Below are positions 47,399 to 59,571 of a stretch of 64,000 nucleotides of DNA, piece by piece; positions within the stretch are counted from its first letter, which is position 1; each line of letters opens with the position of its first letter. The notes below the pieces were generated by a model. The model saw only the letters and a list, made by a program, of their open reading frames with translations, did not search any database and was not told the DNA's origin. Source of the DNA: Saksenaea vasiformis B4078 (Eukaryota; Mucoromycota; Mucoromycetes; Mucorales; Saksenaeaceae); NCBI GenBank assembly GCA_000697055.1, contig JNDT01002281.1, positions 1 through 64,000 of the forward strand. The letters are read 5' to 3'. The translations under genes and the position numbers were made by a program.

Positions 47399-49099
47399 TT
47401 AGGCTCCTTCGCTTGGTTTCATCGATTGATTCCGTTTAGCTAGCATACTGCGCAATCGAAGTGTGGAACCTGGTCCACGTTGCGATGGCGACTTTGTCAT
47501 AGGTTTCTTTGTGTCCACAGGCGTGGGGACAGGTGAAGGAGCAGGTGATGGTTCTTTTGCCTTTGTTGTCGACACCGTTGGCTTAGTAGTAGTCGGTACA
47601 GTGGCTTCTTTGCTAATTCTGTTTGCTGTCAAGGAGCTTGTCCTGGCACGAGGACCAGACATTGTAGCGACCTTCACGGGGTTTGCCCGTGCGCCTGCAG
47701 AGTGTCGGTAGGTTCGTTTGATATTAGATGTAGCTGCTACGGATGCAGCAGGTGTAATGGATGTAGGACGAATTGCAGTTGCAGGGATAGGTATACTAGA
47801 GTCAATTGCTTGCATAGATGGTCTACGACTATGGGTTCGACCAGCCACTTTGGTCGAATCTGTTGACTGTGGAGATGAGCTGCTCTTCATAGTTGCTGTC
47901 TTTTCCGAGGTCAATGATGGCGTGGGTGACGAGCGTTTGCTCGAGGCATCATATAATGTTCGCGCTGGGTATACAGGCATCTATAAGTAATCACACGTGA
48001 GCTTTCATACTTGATCATTCATAAATAATATTTACATTCTTTGCGATCAATTCATCTTCATGATCCAGAACGGCCAGGATATCCTTTCCGTCTACCTTGA
48101 GTGGCGCGTTTCTGGTGTACGTTTTCCATAACGTTTCGCATTCTCTAATTTTACATCCAAGCTAACCATTTTTATCCGTCAGCAGTTTTTCCTAGGGTGT
48201 CGTAGTATTTACCGTTTTTACTTGCTCCATACTATTACGTCCTCTAGAACGAAGAAGAATAGTTCTACGTTTATAGTTGCTTTTCGCCGAAAGAGCGATT
48301 GTTTTTGCCAAATCGAGATCGACATAAGCTTTCTGCAATCTTTGAACATCGGCTGTAGAACAGTTAGTGATAAGAAAAAGAAAAAGAAAAAGAAAAAGAT
48401 AGAATGTGATCCTTACTTGTGGTACCAATGGCTTCAAAAAATTTGCCTGCATCCATTTCCAAGTACTGAAGCAAGTTATTTAACTGACGTAAAATATGCT
48501 TTGGATCGGGCTTGTATTGAATCTTTGAGACATATTTGGTTGTGGTCTAAGGAATATGTAAGAAATTTCGTTTCTTTCACACTTGACATAAGTTTACCGC
48601 ACGAGCGCGTCTTTCTTGATCTGTACTATGGCTACCGCTGCTCATCATGGAAGGTCGTCTTCCCACACATTTGTTATCCGCACAAAGACTACTTGCAGAC
48701 TTAATTGCGGAATCGAGACATGCTTCCGCGTTTATTAACATGGTGGCGCGCATGGGATCATCAGAAATGCCCATCTCTTTCAGCACGGTTTCAATTTGAG
48801 TAGTGGAAGCTTCGACATTGAGAATAACCTGATTGGTTAGTTCCAACTGTGCCAGTAACTCGTTAAGTTCAGCTGTTTTAAGGGTAAGTATGGAACGCAA
48901 GTTGGCAATCGTTTGAGCACCCTACAGCATAGGTAAGAGTGTAAGAAAAAAGCGGTGAAAACTATTATTTTATTGAGTATACCTCGTCCAACTTAGTTAA
49001 GAGTTGAACCACTGCTTTATCCCCCACATCAGCCAAGTCTAATGAGGCTTGTTTATTGTCTACTGATGGAAGCTGAGTGGGGTAAGCGATTTCGGACAT
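47399..49099 (-). CDS. Coiled-coil protein with a long basic Ser/Thr/Pro tail (function unknown)
   Basis: Seven exons (48983-49099, 48598-48921, 48417-48546, 48213-48352, 48167-48191, 48036-48142, 47399-47980) give 474 residues. Residues about 30-100 are leucine/glutamate-rich and probably a coiled coil (LRSILTLKTAELNELLAQLE). A second helical region follows at about 150-280 (HILRQLNNLLQYLEMDAGKF, then DVQRLQKAYVDLDLAK). The last about 190 residues are basic and rich in Ser, Thr, Pro and Ala, with RRPSM and RARTSSL that look like kinase sites. The plan, helical head plus basic disordered tail, recalls fungal microtubule- or spindle-pole-associated proteins, but I do not recognise the family. 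One micro-exon is 25 nt. Confidence 0.75.
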
Positions 49100-49268
49100 G
49101 GTAGAAGAGCACACAACAGACGCACGTAGAACAAGACGGGGCGTGAAATTTGAAGCAAAACAAAAAAAATCGGCCGCGTGGTAATAGACATACGACAAAA
49201 CAACACCTAGGGGCTTTTTTAGGTGGCACTTCTTTATTTTAATCATAGGAAAGTTTTAAAAAGAGCAA

Positions 49269-49520
49269 TTATTTGGAGCATCCGCAACCTTCAGACTTGG
49301 TTTCAGTTTGACCGCATTTGCAGTCATTGCCACATCCACAAGTGCTTGCTTTCCTGTGAAACAGTTATTCATACTGTCAACTTAACAAAAAAAGAACTTA
49401 CTCTGCGCTGGAACAAGCACAAGACTTTTGACACTTGCAGGCACCGGCGGCACACGCACACTTTCCAGCTTCACAGACACAAGAAGCACCACAGCAGGAA
49501 GGATTACCAGTAGAAGTCAT
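49269..49520 (-). CDS. Metallothionein
   Basis: Two exons (49402-49520 and 49269-49353) encode 67 residues with 16 cysteines and no aromatic residue. Cys-x-Cys pairs dominate: CVCEAGKCACAAGACKC, CACSS, then CGCGNDCKCG and GCGCSK. The first part has a CC pair. Proteins of this type chelate Cu(I), Zn and Cd in the cytosol. The ATG at 49520 gives a start without a signal sequence. The frame continues upstream but that part is hydrophobic and unlike the family, so it was not included. Confidence 0.92.
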
Positions 49521-49985
49521 ATTTATGGAAGTAAAAGCAAGAAGAAAGAATGCAACGCTGCGGGAGAAAAAAAATGACATAAATATGAAGGGAAAAAAAA
49601 AAAGACTGTGTTACAGGCTCCAGCAGCCTAACTGGTTACTCGCATAAACCTAATCAGCTTTCTCTCAAGACTTCCATACATTAAGAATGTTCATCTATAA
49701 AATAACTTGTTACAAGTAAAAAACAACATATTTGTATATATAAAGGAGGTTTGTGAATCATTTTAGATGTCAAGTGAACACACGGCAAAGACGCGTTTGG
49801 TTAATGGGTTCAAAACGATTGAAAAGAAACTCAGCACCCCTTTCACGTCACAGCAACTCTCAGCTCTCTGAGCGTTTCACTCTGTCTGACCAAACTCGTG
49901 TTAAGCATCTCTCTGCCCGGATAGCAAAACCTCGATTTAATCACTTACGAGAACAAAAAGAAAAACAAAAAAAAGACAATAAGCG
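49521..49985. other. Divergent promoter region of metallothionein and VMA16
   Basis: This region is shared by two divergent genes. An ATG frame at 49804-50025 (73 codons, basic) overlaps the VMA16 start in another frame and could be an upstream frame if transcription starts early. No convincing metal-response element was identified by eye. Confidence 0.45.
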
Positions 49986-50749
49986 ATGCCTGGATTTTAT
50001 ACCTCGATTGCCGGGTCAGCCGTAAGCGTCCTGGCCATTGTTGGCATGTACATGCTCTTTACTGGTTCGGGTGAAGCGTTTAACATCGGAAAATTGCTCG
50101 AGGAGACTTCACCATACGCCTGGGCACTTCTTGGTATGGGCTTCTGTATTGGTCTCTCCGTTGCGGGTGCAGCATGGTATGTTGAAACTACAGAACCGGA
50201 GCAAACTGGTTTATAAAAAAATGATTAGGGGAATCTTTATCACTGGTTCCTCTCTTATTGGTGGTGCCGTCAAAGCTCCGCGTATTCAGTCAAGAAATCT
50301 GATCTCTATCATTTTCTGTGAAGTCGTTGCTATTTATGGTGTCATCATGGCTATTGTGTATTCTGCCAAACTCGTGAACGTGTCTCCCGAAGAACTCTAT
50401 TCGCCATCCAACTATTTTACCGGTAAGAAGAAGAAAGGGACAACGCGATTTGTCTTACTAAAAGTTATTTTACAAGGTCATGCCATCTTCTGGGGTGGAT
50501 TGACCGTAGGTGTTTGCAACTTGTTGTGTGGTGTATGCGTTGGTATCACGGGATCCAGCGCTGCGTTAGCTGATGCCCAGGACCCTCAATTGTTCGTAAA
50601 GGTGCTCGTAGTAGAGATTTTCGGATCCGTTTTGGGTCTCTTCGGTCTGATTGTTGGCCTGCTAACAGTAAGTTTACCCTTAATGGTCATAACATTGTAT
50701 TAATAAGAAACAATTTTTTTAGACCGGAAAGGCTGCCGATTTCAAATAA
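49986..50749 (+). CDS. VMA16: V-type H+-ATPase proteolipid subunit c''
   Basis: Four exons (49986-50176, 50229-50422, 50477-50667, 50723-50749) give 200 residues, the usual length for the family. Four to five membrane helices are visible. Conserved parts are [40 protein letters not shown] and [20 protein letters not shown] [16 protein letters not shown], with the proton-carrying glutamate at about 95. They continue with [18 protein letters not shown] and [18 protein letters not shown]. The protein forms the V0 rotor ring with subunits c and c' and carries protons into the vacuole. The start has a short N-terminus before the first helix, as expected. Confidence 0.95.
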
Positions 50750-52396
50750 ATAAACGTAAAAGTCGGATACCAACCTAAGTATTTTTGTAACAAGATAGCT
50801 TCGTGCAACATGATAGGCAGAAAGAGTGGTTGTTTGGGCTTTATAGAGGGAAGATGTACGGCACTCATCCTTGGTGTTTCTCACAAAAATGATACACGAG
50901 ATTTTCCCCGGCGAAAACGGATGGATTCGTCTTTAGTGGTTGTTAGAGCGAGAGCGAGAGTGAGAGAGAATTTGATCTTTCTTTTCGTTAGGTGACCGCT
51001 TCTGTTTCCAGGAACTTCGAGTTCGGTTCAAATACGCTTTAAGTGAATCTTGATTAATCAATGAATCCAGCGCCACTGTAGAATCGGGCCAATGGCTAGT
51101 GAATACACTACTCAGTTATCTCTTTCGTGCATGACACGTTTCTCATTGTTTCTTCATGTTTGTTTTGCATGAGGCGAATCTCGGTTTCAGGCTCATGTCT
51201 CGTATCCAGCAGTTACGAAACAAAGGCAGATCACGCTGATAGTGGACATTATCTCGTCTTCTAATACAATCGCCGCTGGTGGAGGAACTCTCCTCTGTCA
51301 ATAGGCCAGACTACAGCCTCGCCGCCCTCGCGTCCTGGTTGTATTATCTAGTAAATATCAAAAATGTCACCGATTCTGGAAAGAAAACGAGCCTGTCGTC
51401 GAAATGGTCGAAACCTACTGTGATAACTGCAGTAGGTACTTCAGAATTGATCTAATGACGTATGAGTTTTTGGTCGCACGATTACGAAACAATAGAACGG
51501 CAGGCGTTTAAATCATATGTTAAAGTCAAGAAGATTTATTTGAAGCTGACAACCTATCAAGCTCCTGTTTGAAGATTATAGCACATAATGGTAGGCAATC
51601 TATCTTTGTTCTGTGCAATAGACTACTTAGAAAAACTTAAGCTATGACCTACAGTTATCGATACATTCTGCTTCACTTCGGATGACTGGCTCACCATGAA
51701 AAGGACTTATCAGTATCAGAGAAGGAGGTCCTCCGGTATTCTCTACCGGTATGTGAAAGGGGCCGGAAACCAGACTTCATCGTTATTGAATGAACTGAAT
51801 CTCCGTAACGCAAAGACCACCTCTTGGAGAGAGTGGAATTCTTACACTCTGTGCAAGACATGACGCAAGTAACACTGTGTAACATGACCCATAGAAACCG
51901 TGTCCGTTCTAGAAAAAGCTTGCTACAAATGATAGTTCTCTCTTCTTGGCATCACCAACCCTAGTCCTCAGCTTATTCCTAAGCCTTCAGCCCATTTCTT
52001 GCGCCCATCGGGCATCTAGAAGATTATTTTTTTTTTTTTTACTCAGCCATCTTCCAGGACAGCTGCAAAATCTATTTCTAGCTATAGAAAATCGTTAGTG
52101 TCATGTGGGACAAAAGATCGCTGCCTATCTTATAGTGAAAATTTCAAAATTCACGAAATGATCTTCATAACAAGAAACTGGGTTGCAGGATGCTACAGGA
52201 ATCTGAAACGTTCTACCCATCCATTTTATGGAAATTAAGCAGCCTGATAGAAAACAAGGAGCCAATATCCTCAATGAATTTATTTCAAAGGGCGCCTAGT
52301 AATTCCGAAAATGGTCTATATTACTGTCGAGGGGAGAGTGGAGAAGGGGGTCGAAGAGAGAGAGCACCGTGATAGAGAGCCGTGTACAGTGTTTTC
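50750..52396. other. Intergenic, upstream region of CCH1
   Basis: No gene was supported. A poly-T run at 52026-52040 and AG-rich sequence at 52330-52375 before the CCH1 start are the only notable features. Confidence 0.5.
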
Positions 52397-55300
52397 ATGT
52401 CCCTACCTGTCAACCGTTTGGATCCTTCGCTCGGAGCGACACGATCGATCAATGATCCTTACAGAGATCTAAATGCACCCTCTGGACCTTTGACAGGTAC
52501 CACGAACAGTCAACCGCAGGAAGATGGCAGAACATTCTTAAGCTTCACTGCAAAAGACATTGCTGTACCCGAATCAAACCCCTTGAAACGACGTTGGACC
52601 CGTACCAAACCAGTTAATGTAGACGAATTTAAAACCGCATTTGAAGAAGAACAGCCATTACAATCGTCCTCTCGCGCACTCGAAACTCATAACCCATCCC
52701 GCCATCGACGACAACTCTCCGGAGCCGACTCGATTCTTTCATTATCGTCTTCACCTGCAGCTGCTCCTGTAGAATCAACGTGGGTATCGACGTACGATGA
52801 GTCATTCGACGATGTTGACTATTCTGACACGGCTCAACTTACGGCAAACGCTGCAATTCCGGCAAGAAGCCGTTCACCACCGCCACAACCATATATACGT
52901 CGTAAATCATACCAACCTGCTCCCATAGAACCAGCGGAAGATTATATCAAGCGAGAAGCTGCGCGCTCGCATGAACAACAGCGACAAAGCCTACGAAAAG
53001 TAGCTACTGTCATTCGTCGTATGTCTAGGCGCGTCGTTAATCTCCAAAATACCGATACCTCCCCACATACATCCACTAAAATGATTCCAACGTTGCAGCA
53101 ACAACAGAAAGAAGAGATAGCTAATGAAACCGCATCAACAACGAAAATACCGACCACACCGCGAGAACAAAGCGATCCATGGGCTAGAGAAAATCATCGG
53201 CAAATACTTTTAGCTGGTGACAGTTGCGGTGTCTTTGGACCAGATAACACGCTTCGCAAAATATTAGCCGCGTTACTTGGCTGGAAGTAAGCACTACCCT
53301 GCATTTTTTCCGTTAAATTAACGTGTTATCGTATTAGATGGACAGAGACATTGATTATGCTTTTGATTGCTGTACATGGCATCGTGCTATTGATTGTTGG
53401 ATGGGGATCCAATGAACACCCAGAACCACATTCAAGGTGGGGCCAATCGTGGGATCAGTACGTTTTGCTTGCTATCTTCAGCTGTTATACGTAAGTTTCT
53501 TTCGACTGGATTCTAATTTACTAATGCAAAATTTATTATCAGATTTGTCATGTTAAGTCGTATGGTGGTCTATGGCGTCTTTATTAGTCCCAAGGATGAG
53601 CATAGGCAACTTCCCTTGGCTTTTTTGCGCCACAGCTGGAACCGCGTGGATTTTATTGCTATAATATCGTTCTGGATCCATTTTACACTGCTTTGTAACG
53701 GTCAAGTCATCATAGGCGAAACAAGACGTATCTTGGTGTTCAAAATGATGTCGTCTATTATCTTGCTACGTTTGCTAAATATTACAAATGGTAACAAGGT
53801 CATCTTAGACAGTTTGAAGAAAGCCGGCCCTCTTCTTGTCAACGTCGTATTCTTTGTTCTTTTCTTCTTCATCATCTTCGGGTAAGCCTTGTTTACAGTG
53901 TAAAGTGTCGAATCTAATGGGACTTTGCAGTATTATTGGTGTACAGGCCTTCAAAGGTTCATTCTTACGACGCTGTGTTTGGAAAGGTAGATCCACGATA
54001 AGTCTGAACATATGGTTGATTCACTTACACGTGGATAGATCCTTCCGACCCCCAGAACGTTGAAGTACTCCAGCAGTATTGTGGAGGACATATCAATCCG
54101 GAGAATGGAAACGTAGAGCCGTTCCTTTTGAAAGATGGAAGGCAAGGCTTATGGTCTAAAGGATTTATCTGTCCTGCTGGGTCAGTGTGTCAGGTGAGGA
54201 GCAGAGAATGGGAGGGTGTATTTCACGTAGTTATTGACAAGATCGGAAAATAAGGAAACGGAAAATCCGTTTGGAAACACCATCAGCTTTGACAATATAT
54301 TTTCATCCTTGCTTGTCGTGATGATTATTGCTGGCGGTAAAACATCAAATTACCAGAAACGAACCCATAACTAAGCATCATTTGCAGATCAGACGTGGAC
54401 GGACAGAATGTATGATATGATGGATGCTGAATATTTCGTTGCTTGCATGTACTTTATTGTTATTGTTATCGTGTTAAATTTCTGGCTGATCAACCTATTC
54501 GTGGCCGTAATCAACGAGATGTTCGCCAAGGTCCGCGAAGATTCTCAGCATTCGGCATTCACGACCTCAACGTACGTCATCCACTGCTTTCCATATCGTA
54601 TCACTCATCTTCTGTCCTGTTAGAGCAAAACCTGTGTTGGCTGATGCAGACGAGGGATGGTCCTTTAGGGACCATAATGCCGGAAAACCTGTATTAAAGA
54701 AATCATGCTTGGCTGGAGCTGTCGTGCTACTGCGACCTTTCTGGATTTTCTTGGTCGTTGCGAATCTTGTGGTGATGGCATCGAAAACGAATGACATGTC
54801 ACCAGAGCAGTTGATTATGCTAGGTAATAAGAAAAGGTGCTGAAGGATAGATCCAATCATATTGACCGTTGCCAAAAGATGACATAGAGTTGGTCTTTAC
54901 CATTGCATTCATGGTAGAGATCATACTGAGGCTACTCACTCAGCGTCATCAGATACGCAAATTTTTCCAAGACAAAATGAATCGGACAGACTTTATATTA
55001 GCCGTTGTCACATGTATTATTTGGATCCCTCCTATTCATAACAATAAGTACGCGTATGCCTGGCTTACAGGGTTCCAGGTGATGCGATTCTACCGCATTG
55101 TTGTTGCAATTCCGCGGCTGCGGTCATTGATGGTAAAAAAAAGTTCCTTTGCCATATCGTGGACTAACTTTAGCCATAGTCTCGGGTCCTGGGAAGTGTC
55201 CATGGTTTAATCAACTTGATGTTCTTTATTGTTATGGCTACACTGCTATGCGCTATTATTGTAAGCCTGGCACATGAAAATTTGTTGTGGTTACTTACCC

Positions 55301-58300
55301 TTCCGATCAGGCCTTCCAACTTTTCGAAGGGGTGCTCAATGATAGTGAGGAGGAAATGAGATTTTTCTCCGTTTACAACTCTTTTGCTGCGTTGTACCAA
55401 GTAAAAGAAAAAAATGAGGTTATTCATTCAAACCTTAACCTTGATATAGTTATTTTCAGGCGAAGATTGGACAACTGTACTTTATGCGGCCATGGAGGCC
55501 GGTGTCCCTTCTGGGAACAGTGCTGTTCATGCGCTTTTCCTTGTCCTATGGTTTGCATTCTCAAATTGTACGCTGTAATCCTTGAACATGTGAGGAGCTT
55601 GCTAAACGTGTGTGTCTATTTTATAGTTATCATGGTGAACATGTTTATTGCTGTTCTTATGGAAAATTTCGAGACAGCTGAGGAAGAAAAACGTCAGCGC
55701 CAGGTCCAGCAACACGTGGAAAAAACCGAGACAGCTTTTGTGGAGGACGACACTATTATTAGTCGATGGAACTTGTATCGTTACTTTAAACCACACCCCA
55801 AAGGCTTGGATGTAAAAAATATACCGACAAACCTTGTTTTATTAGTACAGAAGAACACAGTACGAGAATTCATGAATGATGCTACGATCGATAATCCTTA
55901 CATGGCCCAGAAAAAGGTAATGGCTACAAATGCAAAGATATTCGTCATTTAAAAAACTACCCTTCGCTAGTTGATGGACAAGCGGAATCTAGTAGAAAAT
56001 CAGCCTAGCAAACGACGACTGGGGAAACTCCGCCGTTTCTTGAGTACGCTTTTATCTCCTACGCCCAACAACTACAGAAGCGGCTCACTTACCAGTGATC
56101 CACGCAAGAGTATGAATATGGATCACCTTGGTGCCTTTGAACATTATACAACGTTTTATGATGCGAAGAAAGCAAAAGATGCGGATGAACCGAGATCACT
56201 TCGGTTCCTGCTGGACCCGAGTCTGCGGGATACAGTTGCATCGCGTACGGCGGAGGCTGTGCGACATGATGTTGAAGAGCGAAAAGCTCTTCAGCAAGAA
56301 TTTATCACAGCCCATCCTTCCTATGACAAATCGTTGTATATCTTCTCTCCACGCAATCGGATCAGACGCTGGTGCCAGCTCCTAGTACCACCAAGCCGCG
56401 GTGAACGCACGTTTGGTGCACCTCCTTCTCGTATAGGCAGCTTGATATTCTCCGTGCTTATTATCTGCTGCGTGATCGCAAACGTCGTCTTGACCATCTA
56501 TAATTCGCCTGTTTATCAATTCGAACATCGCGACAATCATGAGCGGCTTCGGATCCTTAGCTATGTCGACTGGGTCTTCATGATTATCTTTTCTATTGAA
56601 TTTCTGATCAAGGTGGTTGCCGACGGAATGGTATTGACACCCAACGCCTACTTACTAAACGGATGGAATATACTTGATCTGTTCGTGCTCATCTCGCTGT
56701 ATATGTCGAATTTTGGTCGATTTGCAGCTGCCACAGGTCTTGAGCGTGCTTTCCGTGCTTTCAAAGCGCTTCGAGCTCTCCGACTGATCAATCTCCTCCG
56801 TCCAGCCAAGGAGACTTTCACCGCTATTCTGGTCACCGGTCTCCCTCGCATCCTTGATGCAGGGCTTTTGGGACTTTTTCTGATTATACCGTTTGCTATC
56901 TATGGGCAGAATATCTTCATGGGTCTCTTTTATAAGTGTAATGACGAGGATGACAGTATCACTGGCAAAAGCATGTGTGTTGGCGAAGGTATGATAGACA
57001 TGCAAGAACCGATGCCGGACGGTGCCAGCGTTTACAAACCACGCGTCTGGCAAAACCCATATGTCTACAGCTTTGACTCGTTTTTCAAGTCGTTGCTCGT
57101 TCTCTTTGAAATTGCCAGCGGCGAAGGGTGGGTCGATGTCATGGAAACGAGTATGTCTCTTGGCGGCAAGGATCAGAGTCCAAAGAAAGATGCTACTCAA
57201 CTATGGGGCATCTTTTTCATGGTGTATAACCTCGCAGGCTCCGTCTTTGTGATTTCCCTGTTTCTAGGCGTTGTGCTCGAGAATTTTGCCAAGCGTAATG
57301 GCACGGCTTACCTGACAGCAGATCAACGTCGGTGGCTAGACCTCAAAAAGCTTCTAAGCCAGATGCGACCTGCTAAACGGCCTAAACAAGTGCCAACAGG
57401 TCGTATTCGAAGGAAATGCTTTGACGTGGTCGTTGATAAGCGTGGAACGTTTTATAAATTCATGACGTGCGTTATTGTCCTCAACATCTTGCTACTCTGC
57501 ACAGACACAGGCTACGATGACAGAATTGAGGGACTCACTCTGGCAAAAGGTAAGTTGAAACCATAAAAATAATAGCCATGTTTTCCTCACATTCTTTTCG
57601 ATAGGCTATCTTTATCTTTGTTTCATATTTATTTATTGGTTTGAGATTATTATCAAAATCTTGGGTCTTGGTTGGAGCTCCTTTCGACGCAACTTGTGGA
57701 ACATCTACGACTTAGTGGTAGTTTTGGGGAGTGCTATCACGGTCATTGCTACGTTGGGCTCGCATGTGCATCAGATCAATGTGGAATCGCAAAAACTGTT
57801 TATGACTGCTCTTTGTTTCAAGCTTGTTCAACGTAGTGACAGTCTGAACCAACTCTTTACAACGATGGCGTAAGTTCTGTTGCACATATGCAGGAAAACT
57901 GGATGTCACATTTTTTTTTGTTGTCAGAGCGTCGGCATACCAAATTGTCAACGTTTTTGCCGTCTGGTTCGTAGTGATGACAACCTATGCCATCATGTTT
58001 ATGGAGATCTTTGGTCTGACGAAATATGGCAACCAGGCTACTACAGAACATGTTAATTTCCGAAGTTATGCAAACACAATGATATCGTTGGTGCGATATT
58101 CTACAGGGTAAGCGGAACATGGTAGTGATACACAAAGCTTACACAAAGTTTAATAGTGAAGCGTGGAACACAGTGATGCATGACTTTACAGTGGAATATC
58201 CTAACTGTGTCATGGCGGAGGGCTTTTTGGACTCAGATTGCGGTTCACTCAGATGGGCCTACTTTTTGTTTCTAACTTTCAACATCATTTCGATGTATAT

Positions 58301-59571
58301 ATTCACTGCCATTTTTGTGGCTGTGGTAGCAGATAACTTCTCCTACGTGTACCAAATTGCAGCCAACTTCTCACTTGTAAATCGAGATGAGATCAGAAAA
58401 TATCCTTTTTTTTGTGGCACCACATGATGTCATATGATATTTTTATGTTAATCCTTGACTTATTTTACTTACATTCAAGAAGATCTGGGCTGAATACGAC
58501 GCGGAACGTACCGGATACATTGCATCCAAATATTATGTATCGTTTTGGAGAGTAAGTAATTTTCTTATAAATATATTTAAGTCTGACTCATTTTGTAGCG
58601 ATTGGATGGTATGTTCAATGTGAGGATATACGATCGCGAGTATTCCTATAAAAGCTTGGCAAGCCAATGCAGTTCAGGCGACACGAGCGGAGATACGACG
58701 GGTGATCCGTACCGCATAAAAATCAATTTGGCGGTGTTAAATGACAAATTAAGCAAGTTAGACAAAACTGTCGTCTATAAAAGGAAACACGATTTAGATA
58801 TGCTATATTGGGTAAGACAGAATTCCCGTCGCGTGGAAAAGACTAACCCCAGGAACTAATCTATGTAGGAGGCTGCCATGACAGAGAACCCTAAAGGCAT
58901 GTCGTTTAATCAAATGTTGCTAATGCTTGCCCGTCAAAAATTGATTGTTCCCGAAAACGCCCTATTGTAAGTGCATACACTAAGACCTAACTTTGTGATC
59001 TAATTGTTTTTAAAAAAGGCTAGAGGAACTGCTAGCAAACCGTGAGAAACAAGAAGCCATTCAAACATTAATTAACATTGATCGAATTCGTGGTATGATT
59101 GAGACAATTGCAATGCGTAAGAAGTTCTTGCGACATATGGCATCCAAGAAATCAAATCATCCTAGAGAACGTAGGTTACCATCATTTCAGTTTGTGCAGC
59201 GATAACCTCGTTTCCTTTTAGTACCATCAATTGTTGTGGATCATGACAACGTTTCTCATTTAAGAATCCGGACAGACGCAATACCCATCCCACTCACAGA
59301 TATGCCTGCTACCCCAATAACACCTTTAAGCGAATGTGGTCTATTTGACTTGGATGACATATCTCCGCGGTCATCCAATTGCCCGTAAGCTTCCTAATCT
59401 TTCTTCCTTCCATATAGCGAATAATTGATAAGTAATTATTTAAACAGGAGTCCAACTTCGGAGCATCCACCGTCGAATCCGGAATTCGAGCTGGAAACTA
59501 ACCGAAATCGTGCGGAGGAGTCCTATGAGCTTTGGCATGATATGCTGCAGCAGGAGATCAAAAAAGAATAG
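52397..59571 (+). CDS. CCH1: Voltage-gated high-affinity calcium channel alpha subunit Cch1
   Basis: Twenty-three exons splice in phase to 1995 residues: 52397-53286, 53338-53490, 53543-53881, 53931-53986, 54039-54193, 54255-54336, 54388-54571, 54624-54823, 54879-55132, 55180-55260, 55311-55400, 55450-55567, 55627-55916, 55971-57549, 57605-57869, 57928-58107, 58157-58399, 58473-58551, 58599-58811, 58869-58966, 59019-59170, 59222-59384, 59448-59571. Four six-helix repeats lie at about 295-620, 655-905, 1100-1420 and 1465-1705. Pore motifs are AGDQTWTD, SGEDWTT, SGEGWVD and TGEAWNT, giving filter residues D/E/E/E. S4 of repeat III is well charged (FRAFKALRALRLINLLRP); that of repeat IV is poor in arginine. 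After IVS6 comes IRKFKKIWAEYD, an EF-hand-like segment of CaV channels. Cch1 works with Mid1 in plasma-membrane calcium uptake. One intron is U12-type. Confidence 0.95.
58400..58472 (+). other. U12-type AT-AC intron in CCH1
   Basis: The intron begins ATATCCTTTT directly after a split Lys codon and ends TTAC. A branch-site match, TCCTTGACT at 58452-58460, puts the branch adenosine (58458) 14 nt before the end. Splicing restores IRKFKKIWAEYD. No GT-AG pair here keeps the frame and this conserved sequence. These are the defining signals of introns removed by the minor spliceosome. Confidence 0.88.

Noticed and set aside
48222..48704. 160-codon plus-strand frame
   Set aside because: It is antisense to exons 2-4 of the coiled-coil gene and contains a Lys run from an intronic AAG repeat.
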